Source of the DNA: S012-113 sp965368405
GTDB taxonomy: Bacteria; Bacteroidota; Bacteroidia; Cytophagales; Cyclobacteriaceae
Assembly: GCA_965368405.1 (NCBI GenBank)
Contig: CBDUMS010000050.1
Location: 1-26,788, forward strand
DNA: 26,788 nt
Reading direction: 5' to 3'
The stretch's first letter is position 1. Every line of letters starts with the position of its first letter. Below, piece after piece: positions 1 through 8,005 of this stretch. The translations under genes were made by a program, and so were the position numbers. A model generated the notes under the pieces. The model ran no database searches, was not told the origin of the DNA, and worked only from the letters and a program-made list of their open reading frames with translations.

Positions 1-2246
1 CAAGCTAAGGTTACATCCACACTCTGCGTGTTCACCAATACCGGAGGCTCGGTAACTATTACATTACTACTAAAGGTCGTACATGAGTTTACATCCGTGA
101 CTCGTACACGGTAAGTACCCGCGCTTACCCCTGTATATAAACCACTCGCATCGCCCGTGGTATTGCCAGCTATTGGCACTCCCACTCCATCCTCTAAATC
201 ATAAACCAATGCACCCGAGCCGCCTGACCCTACACCCGTAACCGTGCCATCAGTAGAACCATTACAACTAATGTCTGTCGCCGTGACAACAATTGTGGGC
301 GTTGGGTTTACTACAACAACAACCGGTTGAATATCTTCACAGCTCGCTGCTGTTGTACCTTTAATATAGTAAGTACCTGCAGTTGCTAAGGTTGGGGTCC
401 CATAGGCCATGGTTGCAGCTGCATCGGTCCAATAAGTAAAGGTCAAGCTAGCGGTCGAGCCAGCCGTTACTGCCGCGGCCGTTAAATCCACTGTAGATGG
501 TGAACATACATCTGCGGGGTTAGTGATCACCAAAGTTGGTAAGGGATTCACTGTTACACCAACCGTATTAGTCATCGTCAGCGAACAGTTCGAACTTGGA
601 TATGTTCCTACAACCTTAAGACTGGTGACAGAAGTTGTTAGAGCGTTAGTGGTAATGTCGAGATTACTACCTGTTCCTCCAAGTACACTACTTACGGGGT
701 TGTTGGCCTGATCTTGGACTTCATAATTAACTCCAGCATCACTGGTTGAAATACGTAGGGTAACAGTTTCGGAATCGCAGATCGATGTAGCAGTGGTAGC
801 AGTTACACCTAAATCTGAAGGGAGCGGGTTAACCGTTATCACCACAACTTCAGGGTCTCCTTTGCAAGTCCCATCATCAGGCACAAGTGTATATGTAGCT
901 GTACCTGTAGTAGTTCCTGTATAAGTTAACGTTTCTTGTAAGTTAGTTCCAATAGCAACACCCGATCCAGAACCAGGCCCCGAACCCGATACATTAGCAG
1001 AATAGACAACACTATAATCATATTGGGTGGCAGTACCCCCCATGCTTATATCAACTAAATCTAAAGAACATAAATTTGAGGCAGCAGGGGAACCACTAAT
1101 TGTAGGCAGTGTAGCACATGTTGCGTCCTCTATACCAAGAGTATAAAATCCTCCACCCGGGCTAGGGTTATTTTGACTATTATATTCTGTTTGAATCCAA
1201 TTAGGAGATCGAAGCACATCAGATACACGTGCCTCCTGTATTTTTCCATCAAATCCACGATCGATACTGTACGAATTACCAATAATCAGTTCATCTAATG
1301 GCGGGGTTGCATACAAATTACTGCCGTTTAAGGTTTGGGTAGCACCACTCTGTGTTCCATTAATGAAGACTTTTAACTCATTAGATGCTGCATCCCAAGT
1401 CACTACAAAATGATACCAAGTACCAGTAGAGTAGGAAAATGGATCAAAGCCAGGTTCATCATCAATATCTGTCCTCATCCTTACCCCCATACCTCCAGCG
1501 TTTTTCCTTAGCAGCCAGGTCTGATCAGTGGATGGACTTGTTCCCCAATTTTTTCCCCAGATCCTATCATCTCCCATATCATCTGCGTTTACCCAGATCT
1601 CAGCGGTTAACTGTGTCCAACTGGCGTCTACAAGTGCGTTTACAGAAATATAATCTTGTGTTCCTCCATCATCAAAATCTTGAGCAAATCCAAATTTCCC
1701 AGCAGTCTGTGTAGGCGTTTGGAAAAAAGACCCTCCTCTACCATGAATACCATTGCCAGTGGCATCATTATACTCATCAGCCGATCCATTTCCAGATTCT
1801 TGAAGGTGGAGAACTGCTTGATAATTAGAATCCCAGGTAGCAGTTGAAGACGGGTCCGTTGTTATCGTTGATACTGCCCCGTAGTACATATAGATGGTTT
1901 TATCACCTGATGCCGGTAAATCTACAGCAACCCAGCCCAGATAATCACCCCCTGAATAGCTAACAAGTTCAAAATCTAATGGCGATTCTCCGTCATCGTC
2001 AGTCCAGGCAATATCGAATCCATTAGCCTGCGCTCTTGCAATGAGATCAGCGTCTGTAGATAGTTCAATTAATACAGGCATTGCCGAATGTGGCCCCCCG
2101 ATGATTTGAGCATCTAATATTTCAACTTCCTTTCGATATTGGTACCCCGGCAGCCATTGGCTATACACCATACTGCTGCTCAGCAGAAGGCATAAAGCTC
2201 CTAGCAGTGCAAACTTAGATGTGTTAAGGTGAGGTATGCGCTTCAA
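1..2246 (-). CDS. Secreted multidomain surface protein (DUF2341 - LamG - PKD/Ig-like - SprB repeat), C-terminus beyond the left edge
   Basis: This frame is open for 748 codons and leaves the window at base 1, so only the N-terminal part is seen. There is no usable ATG. The best start is the TTG at 2246-2244, three codons after the basic tail of an in-frame-stop-bounded leader, because it gives a clean signal peptide (MKR..., hydrophobic ALLGALCLLL, cleavage near VYS-QW). The order after that is: a DUF2341-like domain at about residues 30-125 (GDYLGWVAVDLP, TIYMYYG); a LamG/concanavalin-like jelly roll at about 135-365; PKD/Ig-like domains at about 370-650 separated by 'VNPLP' linkers; and a SprB-type repeat at about 650-740 (DISCNGSTDGT, YRVRVTDVNSC). 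Such mosaics are known in type IX secretion cargo of Bacteroidota, where LamG and DUF2341 are presumed to bind glycans. The C-terminal sorting domain that would prove this export route is outside the window. It follows the operon upstream after 96 bases and may be co-transcribed with it. Confidence 0.8.
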   Translation of the reverse strand, partial: MKRIPHLNTSKFALLGALCLLLSSSMVYSQWLPGYQYRKEVEILDAQIIGGPHSAMPVLIELSTDADLIARAQANGFDIAWTDDDGESPLDFELVSYSGGDYLGWVAVDLPASGDKTIYMYYGAVSTITTDPSSTATWDSNYQAVLHLQESGNGSADEYNDATGNGIHGRGGSFFQTPTQTAGKFGFAQDFDDGGTQDYISVNALVDASWTQLTAEIWVNADDMGDDRIWGKNWGTSPSTDQTWLLRKNAGGMGVRMRTDIDDEPGFDPFSYSTGTWYHFVVTWDAASNELKVFINGTQSGATQTLNGSNLYATPPLDELIIGNSYSIDRGFDGKIQEARVSDVLRSPNWIQTEYNSQNNPSPGGGFYTLGIEDATCATLPTISGSPAASNLCSLDLVDISMGGTATQYDYSVVYSANVSGSGPGSGSGVAIGTNLQETLTYTGTTTGTATYTLVPDDGTCKGDPEVVVITVNPLPSDLGVTATTATSICDSETVTLRISTSDAGVNYEVQDQANNPVSSVLGGTGSNLDITTNALTTSVTSLKVVGTYPSSNCSLTMTNTVGVTVNPLPTLVITNPADVCSPSTVDLTAAAVTAGSTASLTFTYWTDAAATMAYGTPTLATAGTYYIKGTTAASCEDIQPVVVVVNPTPTIVVTATDISCNGSTDGTVTGVGSGGSGALVYDLEDGVGVPIAGNTTGDASGLYTGVSAGTYRVRVTDVNSCTTFSSNVIVTEPPVLVNTQSVDVTLA

Positions 2247-2342
2247 AAAAGGGTATCGTTATTTCTATCTAATGCGTTAAAAATATAAAAAGTAACCGCT
2301 AAATCTTATTAAAAACAGGCAAAAAAAAATATTAATATTCAA

Positions 2343-3632
2343 TTAAAAACTCATTTCCCCGTTCGGGCCCGTTTTTATTACCAAAATCTTCTTGATTGGG
2401 TCCAGGTCGGCAGTACCAATAATGACTAAAGATCCATTTTGAAGTACGATAATGTTTGCCGATGTATAGGTTGATGTAGTTGTGCCAAAATTTCGTGTAT
2501 CGAAAGCGTTACTTGGCCTCAGATCAGCACTAAGCTTAGCAAGTTGAATATCAGATTGCTCTCCCGGATTATATATCTGATCAGATACCATAGTAATATC
2601 GTTTAGATTTCTGATGGCAATACCTTTGCCAATACTAGTTATCCCTGTATTAATCGTAGCTGGCCTTCGTACAGTCCAATTTGGTGATACTGTACCGTTA
2701 AATTTCCATTCTGCAATGTAGGTATCCAGACTCTCAGATTGACCAATCACAAAAAAGTTATCAGAAAACCGTGTTGAATTATGAGCAATTTGATCTCCAG
2801 GTTCAGGGTTAAATGAAGAAACAGGTGCAATTGCGGCAATATCATCTTGAAAACCATAACAATAAAATTCTAATCCATTTCCTGGATTAGATGCATCTTG
2901 CGAATACCCAAAAACCAGGTACCTCGATGCATCACTGCCTACGGACTCAGCTGGGTTAGCTACCTCATACCCCCCTGTAACAAAGTCATCGAAAGCACCC
3001 CCAAAGAACACAATCGGATTAGTGGAACCGGGAATAGGTATGTTCGTCAAATCAGTACTATAAAAACTGAGGTAACCATTAATACCAAGACGCCCGCCCT
3101 CCTCTGTTTCACCTGCAACCATTACACCGGCATTTCCAAGACTAATTTTCTTTAAGGTGTTGCCATAATCTTCTGCGGAGGATGTACTATTTAAAGTTCG
3201 TATCATTGCTGTGTCTATTCCAGTACCTGGCCCCTCGCCTATTTTCAACAGGATGCCACGATTTGTTCCATCATAAATATTACCGCCGACAATATATCCA
3301 TCTTGCACTTCAATAAGCGATTTTGCTTCAGATGAAACATTGGGTCCAAAGAACTGACTAGCTCCGAATTTCCATACAATATCCCCTTTAGCATTTGTCT
3401 TTATTAGAAGAATTTCAGCATTGGCAGCGGGATACTCCCCACCAGTGCCCGCAATCAGGAGACCACCATCCGATGTCTCAATAATATCCGCACCATATTG
3501 GTTGCCCGCTTGAATTCCATCATACATCTTAACGAAAAAATCTTCATTACGAGGCTGTATATTATCTTTTGTGTCACAACCGAGCTGTGCCACTATTACT
3601 ATTGTTACTATGTAAAACAGAACTCTATTCAC
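2343..3632 (-). CDS. Probable lipoprotein with beta-propeller-like repeats
   Basis: This 429-residue protein starts at GTG, with residues 1-19 forming a hydrophobic signal that ends in a cysteine (AQLGC, Cys19). The -3 residue is Gln, so the lipobox is imperfect, but a lipoprotein is the likeliest reading. The rest has no catalytic motif that I recognise. It carries a recurring blade-like pattern of about 45-55 residues, for example DGGLLIAGT near the start, DGYIVGGN, NAGVMVAGET, and NGSLVIIGT near the end. This resembles the delta-60 or propeller-type repeats common in Bacteroidota envelope proteins. Its start overlaps the end of the beta-barrel gene by 8 bases, which implies translational coupling and a joint role at the envelope. 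The specific function is unknown. It could be an outer-membrane-anchored partner of the neighbouring barrel or of the downstream surface protein. Confidence 0.7.
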   Translation of the reverse strand: MNRVLFYIVTIVIVAQLGCDTKDNIQPRNEDFFVKMYDGIQAGNQYGADIIETSDGGLLIAGTGGEYPAANAEILLIKTNAKGDIVWKFGASQFFGPNVSSEAKSLIEVQDGYIVGGNIYDGTNRGILLKIGEGPGTGIDTAMIRTLNSTSSAEDYGNTLKKISLGNAGVMVAGETEEGGRLGINGYLSFYSTDLTNIPIPGSTNPIVFFGGAFDDFVTGGYEVANPAESVGSDASRYLVFGYSQDASNPGNGLEFYCYGFQDDIAAIAPVSSFNPEPGDQIAHNSTRFSDNFFVIGQSESLDTYIAEWKFNGTVSPNWTVRRPATINTGITSIGKGIAIRNLNDITMVSDQIYNPGEQSDIQLAKLSADLRPSNAFDTRNFGTTTSTYTSANIIVLQNGSLVIIGTADLDPIKKILVIKTGPNGEMSF

Positions 3633-4731
3633 TGCCTTTGTCTTTTTTAGTAAACCATTTTTTTACGACTGTTTGGATTGTAACAGAGTTCTTAGAACGA
3701 GGTTTATAGTTAGGCCAAACATAACCCAAACTAAACTCAAGACTGTTCCACCGATAATCATCATCTACCTGACCAAACTCATATAAATGCCTTACATTAT
3801 CAGGGTTCGATGTATCAAACTGCGTTTTCTCGTTTGTAATATTCGTCATACCTATACGATACCGAATGTCAAAAAGTAAATAATGGTATCCAAACCTCTG
3901 ACCAATTCGCTTTTCAAGGCCGGCACCTACTATAATTGAATGATTGAACTGGTTAACTTGAGGTAATAAATTAAGGTTGTTCGCCGTGATAGGCGGACTA
4001 CTGTCAGGGTTTCGTTCATCGCTAGCAAAGGCCAAAAGTGCGTAAGAAGGGCTATATCCTCCATAGATATAGGGAAAAGTCTTTTCTCCAGGATATTTTA
4101 GTTTAAGACCAATAGGGATACTAGCTTGGAAATTCGTACGGATAGAATTAAAAGTCTGTCCTTCACTTAATTGAAAACCCCTGAACTCTTTATTATAGCT
4201 CCATGAACTTAACTCAAGTTCTACCATCAGGCTTACCACCTTATTAAAATGAAGATTAAAAGCGCCCTGAAGATTAAATCCACCCCGAGGCTTATACTTA
4301 ATGTCGGTAGGACTAGCTTCTATAGAATTTTGATTAAGAACGGTAACTGTAGAAATATTACCGCCCAATTTTAAGGCATAACTGGTAATGGGTGTTGTTA
4401 TATACTGTCTGCTGAGATAAACTAACTCGATCGGATCCGATGGACTTACCTTGAATTCCGGATCCACCTCCAATAATGCCAGGAAACTATTTTCGGCACC
4501 AATGGGATCATCCATGTAGAGATAGCTAATACTTAATAATTTATAAGCTTCTACCTGGTCGGCTTTAGTAAGTTGATCAAGACAATTAAATAAGCTGGAA
4601 GGGATTCGCTCGACATTCCCAGACTCGAAGCTTGCTCTTGCATCTATTAATGCATCCTCACACTGCGCAAATGCAATTTGTGATGATCCTAGGAAAAATA
4701 TGAATACTAAAAAATATCGACTCACCTTCAA
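3625..4731 (-). CDS. TPR plus outer-membrane beta-barrel protein
   Basis: This 368-residue protein has a signal peptide at about residues 1-22 (ending IAFA-QC). A short helical TPR-like region follows at about 23-115 (EAYKLLSISYLYMDDPIGAENSFLAL is visible in parts, then VDPEF). The remainder, about 120-350, consists of alternating, aromatic-rich amphipathic strands typical of a small outer-membrane barrel (PorT/OMP_b-brl type). The start is TTG at 4731, placed directly after the TAA of the STAND gene with no base between. A GTG two codons later is the alternative. The abutting upstream gene and the 8-base overlap downstream make it the middle gene of a tight three-gene operon. Inference: the TPR part faces the periplasm and could contact the WD40-like domain of the upstream protein while the barrel sits in the outer membrane. 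No enzyme motif is seen. Confidence 0.72.
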   Translation of the reverse strand: MKVSRYFLVFIFFLGSSQIAFAQCEDALIDARASFESGNVERIPSSLFNCLDQLTKADQVEAYKLLSISYLYMDDPIGAENSFLALLEVDPEFKVSPSDPIELVYLSRQYITTPITSYALKLGGNISTVTVLNQNSIEASPTDIKYKPRGGFNLQGAFNLHFNKVVSLMVELELSSWSYNKEFRGFQLSEGQTFNSIRTNFQASIPIGLKLKYPGEKTFPYIYGGYSPSYALLAFASDERNPDSSPPITANNLNLLPQVNQFNHSIIVGAGLEKRIGQRFGYHYLLFDIRYRIGMTNITNEKTQFDTSNPDNVRHLYEFGQVDDDYRWNSLEFSLGYVWPNYKPRSKNSVTIQTVVKKWFTKKDKGSE

Positions 4732-7700
4732 TTAACTATTACCTTCTTTTACAATATTATCACATGTAGTCTCATACTCCACTTCTTCACTTACATATCG
4801 ATCCCACTCTTCTTGAGTCATATTCCGAGTAAGGTACTGACAAATTTGTGAAGCAAGAATTTCGTTTTTAACTGGCCACTTTTTCAAATGCCCCTCTCGA
4901 GTGCTTAACACTATATAATTATTGTCTGGGCTAAAATCTACATCCCAAACATAAGTGTCACCGTTTTCAGTAAAGTAATAAGGTAAATCATCTAGATTCT
5001 CCATATTCCACATTTGAACTGTTCCGTCCCAACTGGCTGTAACAATTCTTGATCCATCGCTTGAAAAATCGATGTCACTAATCCTTGCGGTATGGCCAAA
5101 TAGCTCCTGCACAAGACTCTTATCTACCAAATCAAACAAAATAGCATTACCTCCAATACCACCGTAGGCCAAGTAAGTACCATCGGGACTGAGTTCTAAA
5201 CTGGTGACCATATTAATAAGGTCAGATTCAAAAACAAGATTTTCGCTCATATCAGACAATGGTAGATATAAGATTTTACCCTCGGCCGTTCCCGCATAAA
5301 TTCCACGATTATCTGGACTTATCTTGATCTCCCGAATAGAATTTTCTGCCTTTTTGAGTAATCTGCTCCTATTGTAGTCATAGAAATAGATATTACCATC
5401 GAATCCAAGAGTAATAATGCCTGAATTATCCGGCATAAATTCAATATCACGCACGAACCCTTTATGGTTATTTATAATCCTAGGTGGAGCAGCAAGATTT
5501 TGGAGATCGAATAATTTAATTGCCGCAGAATCACTGGTACTAACCAGAAAACGTTCGTCAGGACTTATTCGAATTTCGCGATTAGCATGGGCATTATTGC
5601 TCTCAGCGATAATTATTGGCTCTGTGGCCGTATTAAATAAGTCCCATTTATAGATATGGCCATCGGATCCTGTAGTATAGAAATCTCCGCCCATACCACT
5701 AAATTCAACTGACTTAATCGCCTCGGAATTATTTGTTTTAAACATATTATAATCCGAACCATTAAATGTTTCAAGGGCAAAGTACAAGGCATCATAAATT
5801 AAGTTATCAAACTCTTTACCTTGAAATTCCACGTTATAAGCATAGGCCTGCTGGGCCATTAGTCCTCTAAGTTCTTCATTACGCTCTCGGAGGGATTTAC
5901 CCGCCAGAGCTGCGGCAATTGAGTTCATTAGGCGCTGGTTAGCCAACTCGGTTTGTTGTTCCGCCCTCGCCTTTTGTTTTAATGCTTCAGCCGTTGCAGC
6001 TACAGCTTCTATAGTCTTGTTTTCAGCAAGATTTGTAGCCTCAACCGCCTTTTGCAGGGCTATCTGTTCATTCTCCAGCGCTTTCGTGAGCTCCACATTA
6101 GCTTCCTCTGTTTCTTTTTGGGCTTGTTTAGCTCGTTCTTCACTACTCTTAGCGGCGTCCCTGGCATCATTAGCAGCATTTCTTTCTTTAACTGCTGTAG
6201 CACGAGCTTCTTCAGCAGCTAACTTTTGCGCTTGTGCTTCTGCATACTGCTGTTGTACCTCTATTCGACTTAACAGCGTAAGGATACCGAATAAAATCGC
6301 GATGATAGCGGCTACCCCTAAGATTGCTGCAAACAACCGAGTTCGGCGCAGGATTCTCTTCTGAAGGAGCTCCTGGTTTTCTTGTTCCGACTCATAGGTA
6401 ATACGACTGGTATCCAAAAAGACAATAGCCCGTTCGAAAGCTTCGTCGTAACGTTGTGCCCAATATCTTGTAGGTCTTTGCTTTTTCTGCCAATTAAGCG
6501 CTAATTGCAAATCGGGTGGCCGCCACAAGCCGGTTCTTCCAATTTGATATAATGAAGCGGCTTCTGAGATACGTAAATACATATCAGCCGATTCGCTTTC
6601 TTCCTCAACCCAGTTTTTTAATCGCGTCCAAATTCGCATTAAAGACTCATGCGATATCTCAATGATCGAATCAGCATATAATTCAACACCACTTGGTGGC
6701 ATCAGTAAAGAAAGGCCTGGTTGACGAAAATGTTCAACCACTTCAATTACCATCGATTCATCTACTGCGGCTATTCTAGCTACTTCTCTTACCGATGCAG
6801 GCCTACGAATGCCATAAGACTCCGACCCTTTTTCGGTAAGCCTTTTAAACAGGACTTGTGCAACATGTTTATGATTTGTAGAGAGCTGTTCATAAGCTTC
6901 ATCGGCATGCTGCGATAGGGCTTCTCCTATTCTACCAACGGCATTATAGTGCCTAAAATCTATTTCTTCTCCTGGCTCCCTGTTTTCAACCCAATAGTCC
7001 CAGGTACGCATCAGTGCGTGTTGCATAATAGGCAGCTGGTCCTGATTAGCCCCGATTTCTTTGAGGACGCGCTTCACCAATCTCGGTGCAATTCTACCAC
7101 CACCAACAGCTACTGGCCCCTCTACCGCCATACGCTTCTGCTCACGGGTCATTTGAGGGATCACATAATTACTCTTGTTAATTAGGTTTGTCAATCCTGG
7201 GTAATGGGCACTTTCTCCAATAAAATCAGAGCGCATTGTTAGTGCAACATAAATTGGTACGTCGTCACTCTCAACAGCCTCCAAGAGCAGTCTTATAAAG
7301 GCCGCGGCTTCATCAGCGTTTTCTTCATCTGAATCCCGAAAGCGAAAAACTTCCTCGAACTGATCGATAAGGATAAAAAGATTGTCGCCGGTTAATGTCT
7401 TGTATTGCTTTGCAATATCTATTAGTCCCGATGATCCGCCTCTAAGTATTGCGCTAGCGACAGTACGCTTGATTAGGCGATCCTCTTCGCTTGCCTCTGA
7501 ATAAGCAGGGTCGTGCTGAATTAGGGCTTCTGCTAGATTATCTAGTGGTGAATAGCCAGGTCTGGAAACCACAATCCGCCAGTCTGCCCCGGTGTCGGTC
7601 ATAAAACCACCATAGAGGATTGGAATAATGCCACAATACATGAGGGAAGATTTACCGCTTCCAGAATAACCTAATAAAGTGATAAATCGATTTTCTGCCA

Positions 7701-7872
7701 GTCGTACCAGCACTTCGTCAACTTGACTCTCTCGTCCAAAGAAAAGATGACACTCATCAACCCCAAAGGGTCGTAGACCAGGAAATGGGTTTAGGCTAGG
7801 GTTACCGCCGTGCAGCTCTTTGTCAAGAAGATTATACTCCTTTTCAGCACTATTTATCTCGTAGTTAAGCAA
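4732..7872 (-). CDS. nSTAND1-type NTPase with one TM segment, long coiled coil and WD40-like propeller
   Basis: This is a 1046-residue STAND-class P-loop NTPase. After a short lead, residues 29-47 carry the family's NPFPGLRPF...FFGRE entry motif. Walker A is GYSGSGKSS (68-76), Walker B is LFILIDQFEE (165-174), and an arginine motif TMRSDF lies at 212-217. The winged-helix region has LPIMQHALMRTW (280-291) and ISHESLMRIW (406-415), both typical of nSTAND1. A single hydrophobic helix spans about 512-535. An Ala/Glu/Gln/Lys-rich coiled coil runs from about 537 to 660, and WD40-like blades fill about 715-1010 (SDGHIYKWD, SWDGTVQMW). With a cytosolic NTPase, the coil and propeller would be periplasmic. 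The start is TTG, chosen because an in-frame TAG lies four codons upstream, no ATG occurs before residue about 91, and an AGGA sits 7 bases before it. STAND proteins act as ligand-triggered ATP-driven switches. No effector domain is fused, so the output is unknown. Confidence 0.85.
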   Translation of the reverse strand: MLNYEINSAEKEYNLLDKELHGGNPSLNPFPGLRPFGVDECHLFFGRESQVDEVLVRLAENRFITLLGYSGSGKSSLMYCGIIPILYGGFMTDTGADWRIVVSRPGYSPLDNLAEALIQHDPAYSEASEEDRLIKRTVASAILRGGSSGLIDIAKQYKTLTGDNLFILIDQFEEVFRFRDSDEENADEAAAFIRLLLEAVESDDVPIYVALTMRSDFIGESAHYPGLTNLINKSNYVIPQMTREQKRMAVEGPVAVGGGRIAPRLVKRVLKEIGANQDQLPIMQHALMRTWDYWVENREPGEEIDFRHYNAVGRIGEALSQHADEAYEQLSTNHKHVAQVLFKRLTEKGSESYGIRRPASVREVARIAAVDESMVIEVVEHFRQPGLSLLMPPSGVELYADSIIEISHESLMRIWTRLKNWVEEESESADMYLRISEAASLYQIGRTGLWRPPDLQLALNWQKKQRPTRYWAQRYDEAFERAIVFLDTSRITYESEQENQELLQKRILRRTRLFAAILGVAAIIAILFGILTLLSRIEVQQQYAEAQAQKLAAEEARATAVKERNAANDARDAAKSSEERAKQAQKETEEANVELTKALENEQIALQKAVEATNLAENKTIEAVAATAEALKQKARAEQQTELANQRLMNSIAAALAGKSLRERNEELRGLMAQQAYAYNVEFQGKEFDNLIYDALYFALETFNGSDYNMFKTNNSEAIKSVEFSGMGGDFYTTGSDGHIYKWDLFNTATEPIIIAESNNAHANREIRISPDERFLVSTSDSAAIKLFDLQNLAAPPRIINNHKGFVRDIEFMPDNSGIITLGFDGNIYFYDYNRSRLLKKAENSIREIKISPDNRGIYAGTAEGKILYLPLSDMSENLVFESDLINMVTSLELSPDGTYLAYGGIGGNAILFDLVDKSLVQELFGHTARISDIDFSSDGSRIVTASWDGTVQMWNMENLDDLPYYFTENGDTYVWDVDFSPDNNYIVLSTREGHLKKWPVKNEILASQICQYLTRNMTQEEWDRYVSEEVEYETTCDNIVKEGNS

Positions 7873-7924
7873 ATTGGTATCCTAGTAGTGTAAAAATTGT
7901 GTGGCCTTTAGCATTAAAAACAGC

Positions 7925-7932
7925 GAAATATA
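7925..7932 (-). promoter_or_regulatory. Possible -7 element for the STAND operon
   Basis: On the minus strand the 133-base gap before the STAND gene reads TATATTTC here, one mismatch from the Bacteroidota -7 consensus TAnnTTTG. It lies about 50 bases before the TTG start. A TTTA about 18 bases further upstream could be a weak -33 element. This is a pattern match only. Confidence 0.3.
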
Positions 7933-8005
7933 ATAGCTTTTTCAACACTAAACTAATTAAAAAATCATAATTTATTGGAAAAATACAACATTCAAGCATG
8001 TAATA

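Noticed and set aside
1439..1847. Two overlapping open frames on the plus strand
   Set aside because: They are antisense to the LamG domain, have no family resemblance and would overlap each other.
1..2200. Tandem DNA repeats in the surface-protein gene
   Set aside because: The Ig/PKD-like domains are similar only at protein level (VNPLP linkers). I see no long identical DNA repeats in this part.
2162..2246. Frameshift or pseudogene at the start of the surface protein, because no ATG precedes the signal sequence
   Set aside because: A TTG at 2246 gives a normal signal peptide, and the frame then stays open for 748 codons, so no damage needs to be assumed.
6017..6364. Open frame of 115 codons on the plus strand
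   Set aside because: It lies antisense to the Ala/Glu-rich coiled coil of the STAND gene. The biased codons of that repeat keep the opposite strand open, and its Ala/Ser/Cys-rich product resembles no protein.
4732..7872. Antiphage defence gene, because many STAND NTPases are defence proteins
   Set aside because: No effector domain or defence neighbours are present. The partners are envelope proteins and the NTPase is membrane-bound, so a defence role cannot be supported.
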